Assembly (NCBI GenBank): GCA_963576735.1
Contig: OY755178.1
Location: 2,294,001-2,358,000, forward strand
Length of the DNA: 64,000 bases
Origin: Bedellia somnulentella
Taxonomy: Eukaryota; Arthropoda; Insecta; Lepidoptera; Bedelliidae
Direction: 5' to 3'
Shown here: one piece after another, positions 7,829 through 17,321 of the stretch
How the letters are laid out: each line of letters begins with the position of its first letter
Numbering within the stretch: the stretch's first letter is position 1
Translations under genes and position numbers: made by a program
Notes under the pieces: model-generated
Database searches by the model: none
Seen by the model: the letters and a program-made list of their open reading frames with translations, nothing else
Told to the model about the DNA's origin: nothing

Positions 7829-10800
7829 ACTTAATATTATTAATATTGGTGCTGAACCCACGTTTGTAACTAGGAGATCGAGAACCATCATTGATCTAAC
7901 ACTTGCCACTGCACGAGCTCAGGCCATTATCGATGGCTGGCACGTCTCAGGGGAGGCGTCTTGTTCGGACCATAGATGGTTACGATTTAACCTACAGGCT
8001 ACATCAAATACTCCAGAACCACGGAGAAATCCAAGAAAAACTGACCGGACTTTGTTTGTTAACTCACTCAGTAACAAAATCAAAGAAGAGGGCACACAAG
8101 GCAGACTAGAAGGCACCAGCCAAATAGAAGAAACGACAGAGCAGCTCACCAATGCTCTAATCAGCTGCTATGAAGAGGCATGTCACTTAACCACACCCCC
8201 TGCTAACCAATCCACAAAAGACCAATGGTGGGGTCGGGAGTTGGAAAAGCTACGGGCAAAGGTCAGGAAATGTCTGAACAGAGCAATGAACACAAAAGCA
8301 CCAGATGACTGGGACCGATATAAAACAGCAAAATCTGAATACAAGAAACGCATTCGCTTCAGAAAATCGACTACATGGAGGAAATACAGTGAAAACATTG
8401 AAAGCCTCCAGCAAGCAAACCGGGTAAGAAAGATACTTTCTAATCAACCAAATAATGGAATAGGATCTTTAAAAAAACCGGATAACACCTATACTAGTTC
8501 ACTCGAAGAATCCCATCGAGTACTCATCGACACTCATTTCCCGGACAGTGCAATCACATCTAGGAACGACTGGAGACACTTAACAGTTAATCCAACGGAG
8601 TCTGATTGGAAACTCGCGAAAGAGATAGTGACTTATGACAAAGTCAAGTGGGCTATCACCAGCTTCCAAACATTTAAAGCCCCAGGAATAGACAAAGTCT
8701 TTCCAGGGTTACTGCAATGGGGAATTGAAGCCATCCTACACTTGATCGCAGAAATTTTCCGAGCATGCTTAGCCTTTAGATACATACCCAGTAGATGGCG
8801 AGAAGTAAAAGTGCAGTTTATACCCAAATACGGAAAAACTGATTATACTAACCCAAAGTCCTTCAGACCAATAAGCCTCTCATCCTTTTTACTGAAAACA
8901 CTCGAAAGGTTGTGTGATAGAGAACTACGAGATAACGCTCTCAAAACGATACCGCTCCATCCCAACCAGCACGCCTACAGCGCTGGTAAAGGCACGGAAT
9001 CCGCCTTACATGCAGTAACACGTGTTGCAGAGGAAGCCATTAAAGATAAAAACATCTGTCTAGGAAGCTTCCTAGACATCGAAGGAGCCTTTGATAAAAC
9101 AAACTTTGATAGCATTCACGAAGCCTTAAACAGGCACCAAGTCCCACCAATGCTATCAACCTGGATAGGAAACATGCTTGAAAGCCGAGTGATAGTGTCG
9201 GAAGACCAGACTAAGGTTCAAGTAGTGAAAGGTTGTCCGCAGGGTGGCGTACTCTCTCCGCTGCTCTGGAACCTGGTGGCGAACGACCTTATCTCAGAAC
9301 TCAACAGTAGACATTTCTACACGATAGGATATGCTGATGATATTACTATTCTGATAACTGGTAAATATGCAAGTATAGTCTGTGACGTAACGCAATCAGC
9401 CTTGCGAATAGTAGAGAGGTGGTGCATAAGGCACGGGCTGACAGTGAATCCAGACAAAACCGAGCTTGTGATGTTCACCAATAAGCGAAAAATAGAAAAC
9501 TACAACTTACCCAAGCTTTTCAACAAGAGACTGACGCTCTCACCGACTGTAAAATACCTGGGAGTAATCCTTGATAGCAAATTAAACTGGAGCTGCCACA
9601 TTGAGAGCAAACTCAAGAAGGCCAGCATAGCATTCTGGCAATGCAGAAGCATGATAGGAAAACGATGGGGTCTAAACCCAAAAATAATCATATGGTTGTA
9701 TACAGCTGTGATACGACCAATACTCTGCTACGGCGCTGTTGCCTGGTGGCAACGAACAGAGCTAAGTACAGTGCAAAGCAAACTACAAAGCTTTCAGAGA
9801 CTGGTGTGCAGAGCGGCTACGGGATGTATGAGAACCGCCCCTACCGCCGCCCTTGAAATAATGCTAAATTTAACTCCACTGCACCTGTTCATCAAGCAAG
9901 AAGCTACTGCTTCAGCTGTGAGACTAAATGCAAACAAACTATGGAAATCCAACAAAGTCCCTCACGCCGAAATCCTTACCAGGATGGTAAAAGAGACACC
10001 TAGAATATCAGCTGTGAACGACAGGATTCCCAAACTATACCTCTTTGACAAGAAGTACAAAATACAGCTGACAGAAAATCCGAACGAAGGCCTCAATGAA
10101 AGGGAAGTGAGGATATTTACAGACGGCTCTAAAACTAAATCTGGCACAGGAGCGGGGGTATTCTATGAAGACTTGCAGATAAAAATAGCTAGACCAATGG
10201 GCACCTGGAATTCGATATTTCAGGCAGAATGCTTCGCAATCATACTCGCCGCCCAAGCAGTAACAGCGAGGAAAATCAGAGAACTTCCAATTCGTATTCT
10301 CTCGGACAGCAAATCAGTCCTACAAGCCCTAATGAGCTACGAGTGCAAATCAGGGCTCATATATGAATGTCACAAAGCCCTAACGGTGATAGGGCAAACC
10401 AATGAAACTACCATACAATGGATCAAAGGACACAGCGGATCACGCGGCAATGATGCAGCAGACGAATTGGCCAGAAGAGGATCAGATACCCCGTTTACAG
10501 GCCCAGAACCATGTCTGCCTCTACCAAACGATCAGTTAAAAACTATAGTCCGTAAGGCCATACGAGGTAAGTGGGACGCATGTTGGTCCTCGGAAAGCGG
10601 CTGCAGTCAAGCCAAAACAGCTTTACCCAGGTTCAACAAGAAACTTACTAACAAACTATTTAAACTTAACAAAAAACAAATTAGTTGGATCACAGCCACC
10701 CTCACGGGGCATGGCCCTTTTAACAAACACTTGTTTACTTTAGGTGTTACAGATAGCCCTTTGTGCAGAGCATGCATGGAGAAGGAGGAAACAGCTGCGC

Positions 10801-10934
10801 ACGTGCTCCTCGAGTGTACAGGCGTAGCGGATTACAGGGTAACACACCTGGGTGACGCCAGGTCGCTCCCTGAGGTGTTCAAGGATATTAGGGGGATCCT
10901 GAACTTCCTTGGTGAGCTGGGATGGCTAGAGTAG
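7806..10934 (+). CDS. LINE ORF2, 3' part (endonuclease end, reverse transcriptase, RNase H, CCHC)
   Basis: 1042 codons in one frame after the frameshift; the N-terminal ATG of this frame is probably not a natural start. Domains in order: end of the endonuclease (IDLTLAT, then SDHRWLRFNL); reverse transcriptase with FRPISLSSFLLKTLE, the motif A segment CLGSFLDIEGAFD, GCPQGGVLSPLLWN and the active-site GYADDITIL (YADD at about 9330-9341); RNase H with IFTDGSKTKSGTGAG (about 10110-10155), QAECFAI, ILSDSKSVL and HSGSRGNDAADELA, giving the D-E-D-D set; and a C-terminal CRACMEKEETAAHVLLEC (CCHC type). Apart from the upstream shift the frame is intact, consistent with recent activity. Confidence 0.9.
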   Translation: MLNTFTTKLNIINIGAEPTFVTRRSRTIIDLTLATARAQAIIDGWHVSGEASCSDHRWLRFNLQATSNTPEPRRNPRKTDRTLFVNSLSNKIKEEGTQGRLEGTSQIEETTEQLTNALISCYEEACHLTTPPANQSTKDQWWGRELEKLRAKVRKCLNRAMNTKAPDDWDRYKTAKSEYKKRIRFRKSTTWRKYSENIESLQQANRVRKILSNQPNNGIGSLKKPDNTYTSSLEESHRVLIDTHFPDSAITSRNDWRHLTVNPTESDWKLAKEIVTYDKVKWAITSFQTFKAPGIDKVFPGLLQWGIEAILHLIAEIFRACLAFRYIPSRWREVKVQFIPKYGKTDYTNPKSFRPISLSSFLLKTLERLCDRELRDNALKTIPLHPNQHAYSAGKGTESALHAVTRVAEEAIKDKNICLGSFLDIEGAFDKTNFDSIHEALNRHQVPPMLSTWIGNMLESRVIVSEDQTKVQVVKGCPQGGVLSPLLWNLVANDLISELNSRHFYTIGYADDITILITGKYASIVCDVTQSALRIVERWCIRHGLTVNPDKTELVMFTNKRKIENYNLPKLFNKRLTLSPTVKYLGVILDSKLNWSCHIESKLKKASIAFWQCRSMIGKRWGLNPKIIIWLYTAVIRPILCYGAVAWWQRTELSTVQSKLQSFQRLVCRAATGCMRTAPTAALEIMLNLTPLHLFIKQEATASAVRLNANKLWKSNKVPHAEILTRMVKETPRISAVNDRIPKLYLFDKKYKIQLTENPNEGLNEREVRIFTDGSKTKSGTGAGVFYEDLQIKIARPMGTWNSIFQAECFAIILAAQAVTARKIRELPIRILSDSKSVLQALMSYECKSGLIYECHKALTVIGQTNETTIQWIKGHSGSRGNDAADELARRGSDTPFTGPEPCLPLPNDQLKTIVRKAIRGKWDACWSSESGCSQAKTALPRFNKKLTNKLFKLNKKQISWITATLTGHGPFNKHLFTLGVTDSPLCRACMEKEETAAHVLLECTGVADYRVTHLGDARSLPEVFKDIRGILNFLGELGWLE

Positions 10935-11018
10935 TGCCATCCCTTCATCACGCAAAACAGGCGCACAAAAGACGTCGACTTGCGGAAAATTACCCGTTCA
11001 AATACAATACAATACAAA
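10935..11018 (+). other. LINE 3' UTR and AATAC tail
   Basis: About 84 nt between the ORF2 stop and the right target duplication, ending in a short (AATAC)n run rather than poly(A). Confidence 0.7.
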
Positions 11019-11037
11019 TAACTTCCAGAAAAAAATG

Positions 11038-11297
11038 TACATACATACATACATACATACATATACTCACGGCTACAAATCCCTGAACAGGGTAGCCAGA
11101 ACTTTGGAATGAGAAATTCCTCAGCCACTTTTGGAAGTTGATTGGGGAAAAGATGGTAATAATAAATGTTTTTGGTGACAGGTCTCCAACCACATCGCCC
11201 AAAAATCACTTTAAAAGCCCCTATACCCTTAGTCGCCTCGGTAGAAATGGGGTAGTGTTATTCTAAGCCGACACTACACAGCTACACAGCCACACAG
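11038..11297 (-). repeat. Family A copy directly beside the LINE
   Basis: Starts with (CATA)n, with an A6-7-TG motif on both sides as a possible target duplication. Lacks the CTTACG..CCCACGGG segment present in most copies (small deletion near 11240). Confidence 0.8.
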
Positions 11298-11416
11298 GAA
11301 AAAATGAGTTACTCTTATTCCGAGCTGACATTACACAGCTTTAGGAAGATGAATTTTAAGTTTATGTGTGCCTACTAAATACATAGTTAGGAATAAGTAT
11401 TTCTGTTATTTATTAC

Positions 11417-11491
11417 CTTGTTCATATTTAAATATGTGGCACTTGTCACCAACCAGGGCTTCAGAACCTCTTTTGTTGCAATGCACCATTA
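11417..11491 (-). CDS. L-threonine aldolase-like gene, exon 2
   Basis: A 75-nt exon encoding about 25 residues, beginning VMVHCNKRGSEALVGD and ending YEQG. It lies between a TATTACAG acceptor and a GTAATA donor, and both junctions are phase 1, matching exons 1 and 3. The segment corresponds to the conserved aldolase region after the GTMANL motif that ends in the (Y)EQGG loop, whose second glycine is completed by exon 3. It is too short to stand out as an open reading frame, but the phase fit and family match make it convincing. Confidence 0.88.
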
Positions 11492-11777
11492 CTGTAATAC
11501 GAATATTTTAATTACATTAAGATCACTATCTTATTTTGCTAAAGGAGTAGGATAACAAAAACTGTTATTACAGATATTTATTATTAGCCGACAGCCCCAG
11601 TTTTACACAAGTAGTTGAATGTTTCATATATAAGAGATGTTTTTCAATCAATTCTAACCTTTTATTAAGTATTGATGCAAGAATATCCCGAATCGGTTTC
11701 ACAGTTTCAGAGCCCTATCATTACAGACAAAGTCTGACAGATAATAAAAAGAAAATTGATACAACAGAAGATAAATT

Positions 11778-12023
11778 AATACATACATATACTCACGGCT
11801 ATAAATCCCTTGAAGGGGTAGCCAGAGCTAAGAAATGAGAAATTCCTCAGCCACTTTTGGAAGTTGTGTGGGGAAAAGATGGTGAAATAAAGGTTGTTGG
11901 TGATGGGCCTCCAATTGCATCGCCCAAAAATCCCTTAAAAGCCCCAACACCGTTAGTCAACTCTGACGTACACCCACCTGAAGAAATGGGGTAGTGTTAT
12001 TCTAAGCCGACACTACACAGATA
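11778..12023 (-). repeat. Family A copy, full length with 9-bp target duplication
   Basis: Flanked by AGATAAATT at 11769-11777 and 12024-12032. In aldolase intron 1. Confidence 0.85.
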
Positions 12024-12164
12024 AGATAAATTGATATTAAATGCAAACTAAGATATGTGAGGACCATACTGTTTGTGGCTTGGAGGTCATATTATTCCTG
12101 AAACATCTTTCTACACTAAAATTAGACTACATTGAATATACTATATTCCATACCAATTAATGTG

Positions 12165-12440
12165 ATATTCTATCTATACTGAAGACAAAAGTACTATTTG
12201 TATGTCCATGCATCATGTAGAAACTATTAAATAGATCTTGACTGAATTTGGCATGAGGATGGCTTATACACTAATATAACCTCCAGAACAATAAACCCAG
12301 ATTTCATAAGGATTCCAACAGAAACAAGAAAAACCATAACTCTTAATTGACTTCATTTAACCCAAAAATTATTATGATAGACAGATTTCAGGCTCTTCAG
12401 TCATGCTATTATATAGCTATGTAAGTTAGTGGAAACCTAG
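12165..12440 (+). repeat. Possible Helitron-like fragment
   Basis: The text resembling CTATACTGAAGACAAAAGTA, followed by a TTGACTGAATTTGGCATGA motif, looks like the 5' part of lepidopteran non-autonomous Helitrons. No 3' CTAG end was found; weak call. Confidence 0.35.
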
Positions 12441-12480
12441 TTATATATAAGGTTAAGAAAAGCAAAATCCACATATTTAC

Positions 12481-12688
12481 CTGCAATTAAATTTGCCATA
12501 GTACCAGATGGTACAAATAATGCGGCCTGCTTCCCAAGCAAGTTAGCTATTTTTTGTTCCAAGGCATTTACAGTAGGGTCCTCGCCATATACATCATCTC
12601 CTAATGCCGAATTTACCATAGCATGCTTCATAGATTTTGTTGGTTTTGTTACAGTATCTGAACGAAGATCTACTATATAAGTTGCCAT
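12481..12688 (-). CDS. L-threonine aldolase-like gene, exon 1 (N-terminus)
   Basis: First coding exon of a PLP-dependent threonine aldolase (GLY1/low-specificity L-TA family), which cleaves L-threonine or L-allo-threonine to glycine and acetaldehyde; probably cytosolic, since the start runs straight into the catalytic domain with no targeting peptide. The exon encodes residues 1-69, including the family signatures [11 protein letters not shown] near the N-terminus, [11 protein letters not shown] at about 38-48, and [12 protein letters not shown] at the end. The start is the ATG at 12688-12686; no earlier in-frame ATG is seen. The exon ends in a GTAAAT donor (12480-12475) in phase 1. The five exons found join in phase with exons 2-5 to about 265 residues, against roughly 350-400 for the family, so the C-terminal part lies left of position 1. 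The gene is divergent from the myosin gene at 16977. Fold and function are confident by motif; substrate preference is inferred from the family. Confidence 0.9.
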
Positions 12689-12860
12689 TATGGTGACCAA
12701 GTGGTAAATTATTCAACAGGCAACAGCAGATGTCGACTTGAATTGAATAAATGGATAATGAGCTCCTTCTGATTGATAATAAAAAACATCGATAGTGGTC
12801 GACCTTCACACGAATAAGTTCACATGACAGATTAGATAGTAAAGTAAGACCTCTTGAGCA
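12689..12860 (-). promoter_or_regulatory. Presumed 5' flank/UTR of the threonine aldolase-like gene
   Basis: Region immediately upstream of the aldolase start codon, read on the minus strand. No repeat-family match, TATA box in a useful place or clear initiator was recognised. The start-codon context (ACCATAATGG) is acceptable. The transcription start cannot be placed. Confidence 0.3.
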
Positions 12861-13939
12861 TCTTAAACTTTAAATATTTTTCGTAGATATTATCTTATCT
12901 TATATTTTTCATTGAGCACTAAAGGTAAAAGTTAACTCGAGCGTAAGATATCTTTTAGGTTATTTCTAAACTTAAACTTATTTTGTAGTGCCAGGAAAAC
13001 AAAACAGACTCAACTCATTTAAAATTCCCGCTTTTTTGTAGTACTATGTGCTGTGCGTCCGAATGCCTTCTCTTTATAGATGCTATTAACGTTTATAGTA
13101 TAGAAAATCACTTTCAACAAGGGAACACGTACACAAATACAACTTTAGTATATATTATATAACACGTACACAATACAACTTTAGTATAGAAAAACACATC
13201 AAAAAGGGAACACGTACACAAATACAACTTTAATAACAAAAGTACAATTGGTGGCCTTATCACTAAAAGCTTTCTATTACAGACAATCTTTGAAAGGAAA
13301 TATCAACAATGTGAGGTATATGTTCAACAATATAATGAATCAAAAATCTATGCTTAAATCTACAAAATCTATACAAACATTTTCAACAAACAAGTTATGT
13401 TATTTATATTCAAAAATAATAAACTACTAACAAATAAATATATACGTCATAAATACTTACAAGTAAATACTGCATACATACTTATAATATTCGACGAGTA
13501 CTTAAATTATTTTTGAAAGTGCGATAGCAAAGTTAATAAATAGTCTATGTGTCAAACGACATATATAAATATACAATAAAAAGTAACTCATTAACAGAGC
13601 CCTCACACTTATACAGTATTAAAAATAAAATATATCAACCTAATAAAATATAATTCAGTAAGAATTTAATATTGTACAGCCTTATAAACCAAATTTGAAC
13701 ACTTAGACAAAAGCAAACTAATGTGTACTTTTAATGCTCTTTTGATGCTAATTTAATTTGTTTTGAACCGTGAGGGTCTATTTAAGTAGTTATGCATTAG
13801 TAGTTAAGCATTCAAATTATGTTATTTTGTTTTTTCTTTTATGTACTTTTGTCACTGTTTATGCGAGCCAATTCTTAGGATGACCACATAGATACACGAT
13901 AACGGCTATAATATTCGACGTGTACTTAAATTATTTTTA
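12861..13939. other. Intergenic region between aldolase and myosin genes, left part
   Basis: AT-rich sequence with one short tandem array (13118-13235, separate entry). Open frames here are short and have no recognisable motifs. No gene is supported. Confidence 0.5.
13118..13235. repeat. Short tandem array, unit about 30-60 bp
   Basis: The phrase ACACGTACACAAATACAACT recurs three times (one copy lacks an A), spaced by AAAACACATC-type linkers. Function unknown. Confidence 0.7.
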
Positions 13940-14012
13940 GAAGGACCTTTGAAGGAGTAGCCAGAACTAGGGAATTTGAAATTTCTCGGTAACTTTTGGA
14001 AGTTGAATGGGC
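13940..14012 (-). repeat. Family A fragment
   Basis: Middle piece with GGAGTAGCCAGAACTAGGGA and AACTTTTGGAAGTTGAATGG; diverged. Confidence 0.6.
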
Positions 14013-14014
14013 AA

Positions 14015-14271
14015 AACTATAATAGTTCGAGATATGATGTTGCTGCGTTTTTGTAAAAATAATACTTTTTGGAAAATTGTAGTACATTATTTTGTTATAT
14101 CTACAATAGGTTTTGCAGCGTTCGCGATCAAAGAAAGTCTTTTGGCATTTTTTTTACACCCAACCATACTGTAGCTTTCCAACCGTGAAAGAATTTTTCA
14201 ACAGAGGCAGTAGTTTCGGAACCTATTCAAGACAAACAAACAATCAAATCCTCTTTATAATGTTAGTATAG
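14015..14271 (-). mobile_element. Helitron-like fragment, 5' end at the right
   Basis: The right end reads, on the minus strand, ACTATACTAACATTATAAAG followed by AGGATTTGATTGTTTGTTTG, the usual 5' end of lepidopteran non-autonomous Helitrons, then GGTTCCGAAACTACT. The 3' CTAG end is missing. Confidence 0.55.
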
Positions 14272-14431
14272 TTAACGAAAGTGTTGTCAATAGGTCACAT
14301 TGGTCGAAAAACTGATGTAGGATAATATCTAAAACGGAAAAACCTTATATGCTGTGTGGTGTAATATGAGGCCACAAAGAATATTGAAGTTATTGAGTGA
14401 TTATTGATGTGGCCAAAGACCCATTGTAAAC

Positions 14432-14526
14432 CATCCTTTATTTTACTATCTTATACACTTAAGTTTCAAAAGTGGTTGAGGAATCTTGAAATTCAGAAGC
14501 TCTGAATATCTTTATATGTATGTAAC
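14432..14526 (+). repeat. Family A fragment (3' part)
   Basis: Diverged copy with TCAAAAGTGGTTGAGGAATC and a short TATATGTATG tail. Confidence 0.55.
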
Positions 14527-14653
14527 TATAGAGACACCATAATCACTAGGCGGCTGACTAACATTCAGCCAAGTGGATAATCGTTTCTTTTAGTTTAAAC
14601 ACAATGAAGTTTAGGGTGATTTTAGCTGATGGTTTCTGTGACTGTAGTGTATG

Positions 14654-15660
14654 TGTCGCAGCCAACTGGCTAAATCAGCCAGCTCATTAAACAGCTAGCC
14701 GCTTAATTAAACGCCGGCTCCTAGTTAAAAGGCTAGCCCGCTTGTAAAATGAATTGTCGTCACTTCACGTCCAATCACCCAACTGATTGAATAGTCAGCC
14801 CGTTGGTTTGGGCTGACGTTAAGTCAGGCGGGTGATTTGAATTTAGTAATTTAATTTTTCATGTTTCATTTTACATTATTTTTCTGTTAAAATTAATAGA
14901 ATAACTGTTTAAAAGTGTTCAATCATGGAGATTTCAATAAATACACCAGCCCTAGCAGATGATAGCAGTTTTGGCGACTATTTGAAAAGTTTTGGAGGTT
15001 ATAAATTATATACAAAATGCTAAGGTGACCATGCATTATATTATAACCAAACAATGTAATATTATTGGACGCACAAGTATGATGTAATGGTGGTTGGGAA
15101 TGAAGAGCATTTAATCCCATGATGCGTATTTTACCTAGGGCCTAGTCTATCAATACACATGTATCTGTTGTCATTCAAGTTGAAATAAATCCTGGCCTAT
15201 ATTCTGAATCAGAGCCATTTAGTTTGAAAATCATACAGAATGAAACTGAAAGCTTAAATGATAATACTGAAGTTACATTTATTGCGATTGCGAGCTAGTG
15301 TGCCAAAGCTTTGTGCCATTTGATTGTTAATATTGTAATAAATAAATTAATTAAAGTATTGCTGCCATAATAGGTACCCGAGTTTTTTTTTAAAGTATAT
15401 ATATACCTACCCATAATTTTGTAGCACACTCTTTGCATTATTTTTTTAATTTAATACAAGTTTATTATAGGTTTTATTTTTATGCTGCATAAAATCTCAT
15501 AGTCACAATAACCAGACGGCGATATAACGTTCAGCCAAGTGGTTGGATGGACGTTGTGTCTAAATGGCTTACTGAAGTTTAGCCCTTTACTAGGAGCCGG
15601 CGTTTAATTAAGCGGCTAGCTGCTTTGTCAGCTGGCTGATTTATCCAGTTGGCTGCGACA
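14654..15660. mobile_element. 1.0-kb DNA transposon with about 80-bp terminal inverted repeats
   Basis: Both ends begin TGTCGCAGCCAACTGG, and the match extends about 80 bp through AGCTAGCCGCTTAATTAAAC. Flanked by TATG on each side (14650-14653 and 15661-15664), a probable 4-bp target duplication. GGCTGA/CAGCCA words recur in the subterminal zones. No transposase frame is seen, so it is non-autonomous; superfamily not recognised. A diverged direct repeat of its inner right part (ATTCAGCCAAGTGG) lies just outside at about 14545-14640, suggesting an older relative into which it inserted. Confidence 0.8.
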
Positions 15661-15668
15661 TATGCACC

Positions 15669-16264
15669 AATTGGCCTAGACCTCGCTTTTATAACATACC
15701 CTTTTTATATTATAAATCGATAAAGGACGTCAAACTAAACAACTTTGCCCATGGAATGCCTATCTAAAATATTGTAATTTTCAAAAAAATAAAATAATTA
15801 AAAATTGTCGTACCTAGTTCAAACTGAGAATGTATAGAATGAGAATCTTTGCTTCAGTGAAAATAAGAAATTAAAAAAAACATTTGATCTATGCTTTTCG
15901 CTCTGTAAACAAAAATATAACTTCTTTCGGTATTTTCCAGTTGTATTGATCGTCGTTGAAAAATAATATCATGAAAATAAACCGGTAAGCGAGCGATTGA
16001 ACTGGAAAATACCGAAAGAGGTTATGTTTTGTTTACACCATAGATCAAATGTTTTTTCTTATTTCTTATTTTCACTGAAGCAAAGATTCTCATTCTATAC
16101 ATTCTCAGTTTGAACTAGGTACGACAATTTTTAATTATCATTTTTTTTTTGAAAATTACAATATTTTAGATAGGCATTCCATGGGCAAAGTTTTTAAGTA
16201 TGATGTTCTTTATCGATTTATAATATAAAAAGGGTATGTTATAAAAGCGAGGTCTAGGCCAATT
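15669..16264. mobile_element. Large foldback (hairpin) element, arms about 270 bp
   Basis: Arms 15669-15942 and about 16000-16264 are near-perfect reverse complements, both starting AATTGGCCTAGACCTCGC from the outside and meeting at GGTATTTTCCAGTT around a loop of about 57 nt. Any transcript across it would form a long double-stranded stem. It abuts the preceding 1-kb element and ends about 710 bp upstream of the myosin start codon. No coding frame. Confidence 0.85.
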
Positions 16265-16976
16265 TGATATTGCTACTTACTACACATAGAAGATTTTGCT
16301 ATCAAGTATTTTGAGAATGCTAATAAACGCACCATATTAAATGTTTTTTTTTCCTTCATTTTCTTTTTATTGGTCAAATATTTTCCTACACTGTCGAAAA
16401 CCACCAATCACAGATACTTACAAATATATTCTAAGTTATCTGGTTGGTTGCCGATCTGTCAATTATGTCATCGAAAGTTAAGATGAGAGAGTGAGTGAGA
16501 CAGGCAATCACGAAACTATTTTGTCAGCAGGGGAAGGTTTTGTGGAATGTTGAAGTAGCAAATATTTTATACCTATACACGGTCAAGAACTTTGAATTTG
16601 TATGAAACATTAATTAAGTTTTTAGTATACACTGAAGTAGAGTGTAACTTTGCTTTGTTGTCAAATTGATCTCGAAACGGGCGTCGACCGGTCCTCCCTC
16701 CTACCTACGGCATCTCCAAGTCATCCAACCAACGGTTGTGCTTGTGCGAGTTCGCAGTTCGGTAGTCATACTTAGCCAGTTTCTGTCGTCATTTTGTGTG
16801 GACAGCCGTGCGTGGATCCGCGCGGCAATTGTAAAACATTAATAAAATTACCCGGTGCACATTATTTTATGTATAGCTGACGAGTGTTGTGATCGTGAAG
16901 AAAGGGTGATCGTTTAATGTGGTTCGTTCTTGGGGTTAGGTTATTGTGATTTCGGTGAGCGGTGTTATCTGCCGCG
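16265..16976 (+). promoter_or_regulatory. zip: Presumed promoter and 5' UTR of non-muscle myosin II
   Basis: Sequence upstream of the myosin ATG becomes less AT-rich from about 16660. A TCATTT (16789-16794) fits the insect initiator consensus and GGATC (16814-16818) fits a DPE-like pentamer, but the spacing is about 4 nt short, so the assignment is weak. Two short upstream reading frames precede the start: ATG at 16869 (3 codons) and ATG at 16917 (10 codons, stop at 16949). A spliced leader exon further upstream cannot be excluded. Confidence 0.45.
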
Positions 16977-17321
16977 ATGGTGGACATGGATAGGAACGAT
17001 CCGGAGCTCCGGTATCTTTCTGTAGACAGGAACAGCTTCAATGATCCGGCTACTCAAGCAGAATGGACCCAGAAACGCCTGGTGTGGATCCCGCACGAGA
17101 CCCAGGGTTTCGTGGCCGCCGGGATCAAAGCAGAACGTGGAGATGAGGTGGAGGTGGAGATAGCAGAGTCAGGAAAGCGGTTGTGGGTGCCAATTGATGA
17201 TATTCAGAAAATGAATCCTCCAAAATTCGCAAAAGTGGAAGATATGGCTGAGCTGACATGTTTGAATGAAGCCTCTGTTCTCCACAACATCAAGGATAGA
17301 TATTATTCAGGATTGATTTAT
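16977..17321 (+). CDS. zip: Non-muscle myosin II heavy chain, exon 1 (N-terminal SH3-like domain)
   Basis: Encodes residues 1-115 of the zipper-type myosin II heavy chain, the motor subunit of cytoplasmic actomyosin that drives cytokinesis, cell-shape change and dorsal closure in insects. It starts at the ATG at 16977 in a strong context (GCCGCGATGG) with [19 protein letters not shown]. It includes [20 protein letters not shown] and [14 protein letters not shown] (the SH3-like fold), [11 protein letters not shown], and [18 protein letters not shown], and ends [10 protein letters not shown] before the donor GTGAGT, phase 0. These features match the non-muscle rather than the muscle heavy chain. 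The next coding exon is 40.6 kb away at 57911. The full protein is about 1,950-2,000 residues in the family, so only the first tenth is in this window. Confidence 0.96.

Larger units (their letters stand above)
5279..11018 (+). mobile_element. Full-length non-LTR retrotransposon with RNase H (LOA/I-type group)
   Basis: A 5.74-kb element flanked by a perfect 12-bp duplication TAACTTCCAGAA (5267-5278 and 11019-11030). Layout: 5' UTR 5279-5661; ORF1 5662-7341; ORF2 with endonuclease, reverse transcriptase, RNase H and C-terminal CCHC motif from 7307 to 10934; a short 3' UTR ending in (AATAC)n. Complete ends plus a perfect duplication suggest recent insertion by target-primed reverse transcription. 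A C-terminal RNase H domain fits the I/LOA/Jockey-like assemblage rather than typical R1 elements, but the clade cannot be fixed without a tree. One frameshift in ORF2 makes this copy probably defective. It sits antisense in aldolase intron 2. Confidence 0.92.

Noticed and set aside
12689..12700. Upstream extension of the aldolase N-terminus (codons for LVTI before the Met)
   Set aside because: No ATG in that stretch; the first in-frame ATG is at 12688-12686.
16962..16976. Earlier myosin start at 16962
   Set aside because: That codon is GTG; the ATG at 16977 has a strong context and matches the expected N-terminus.
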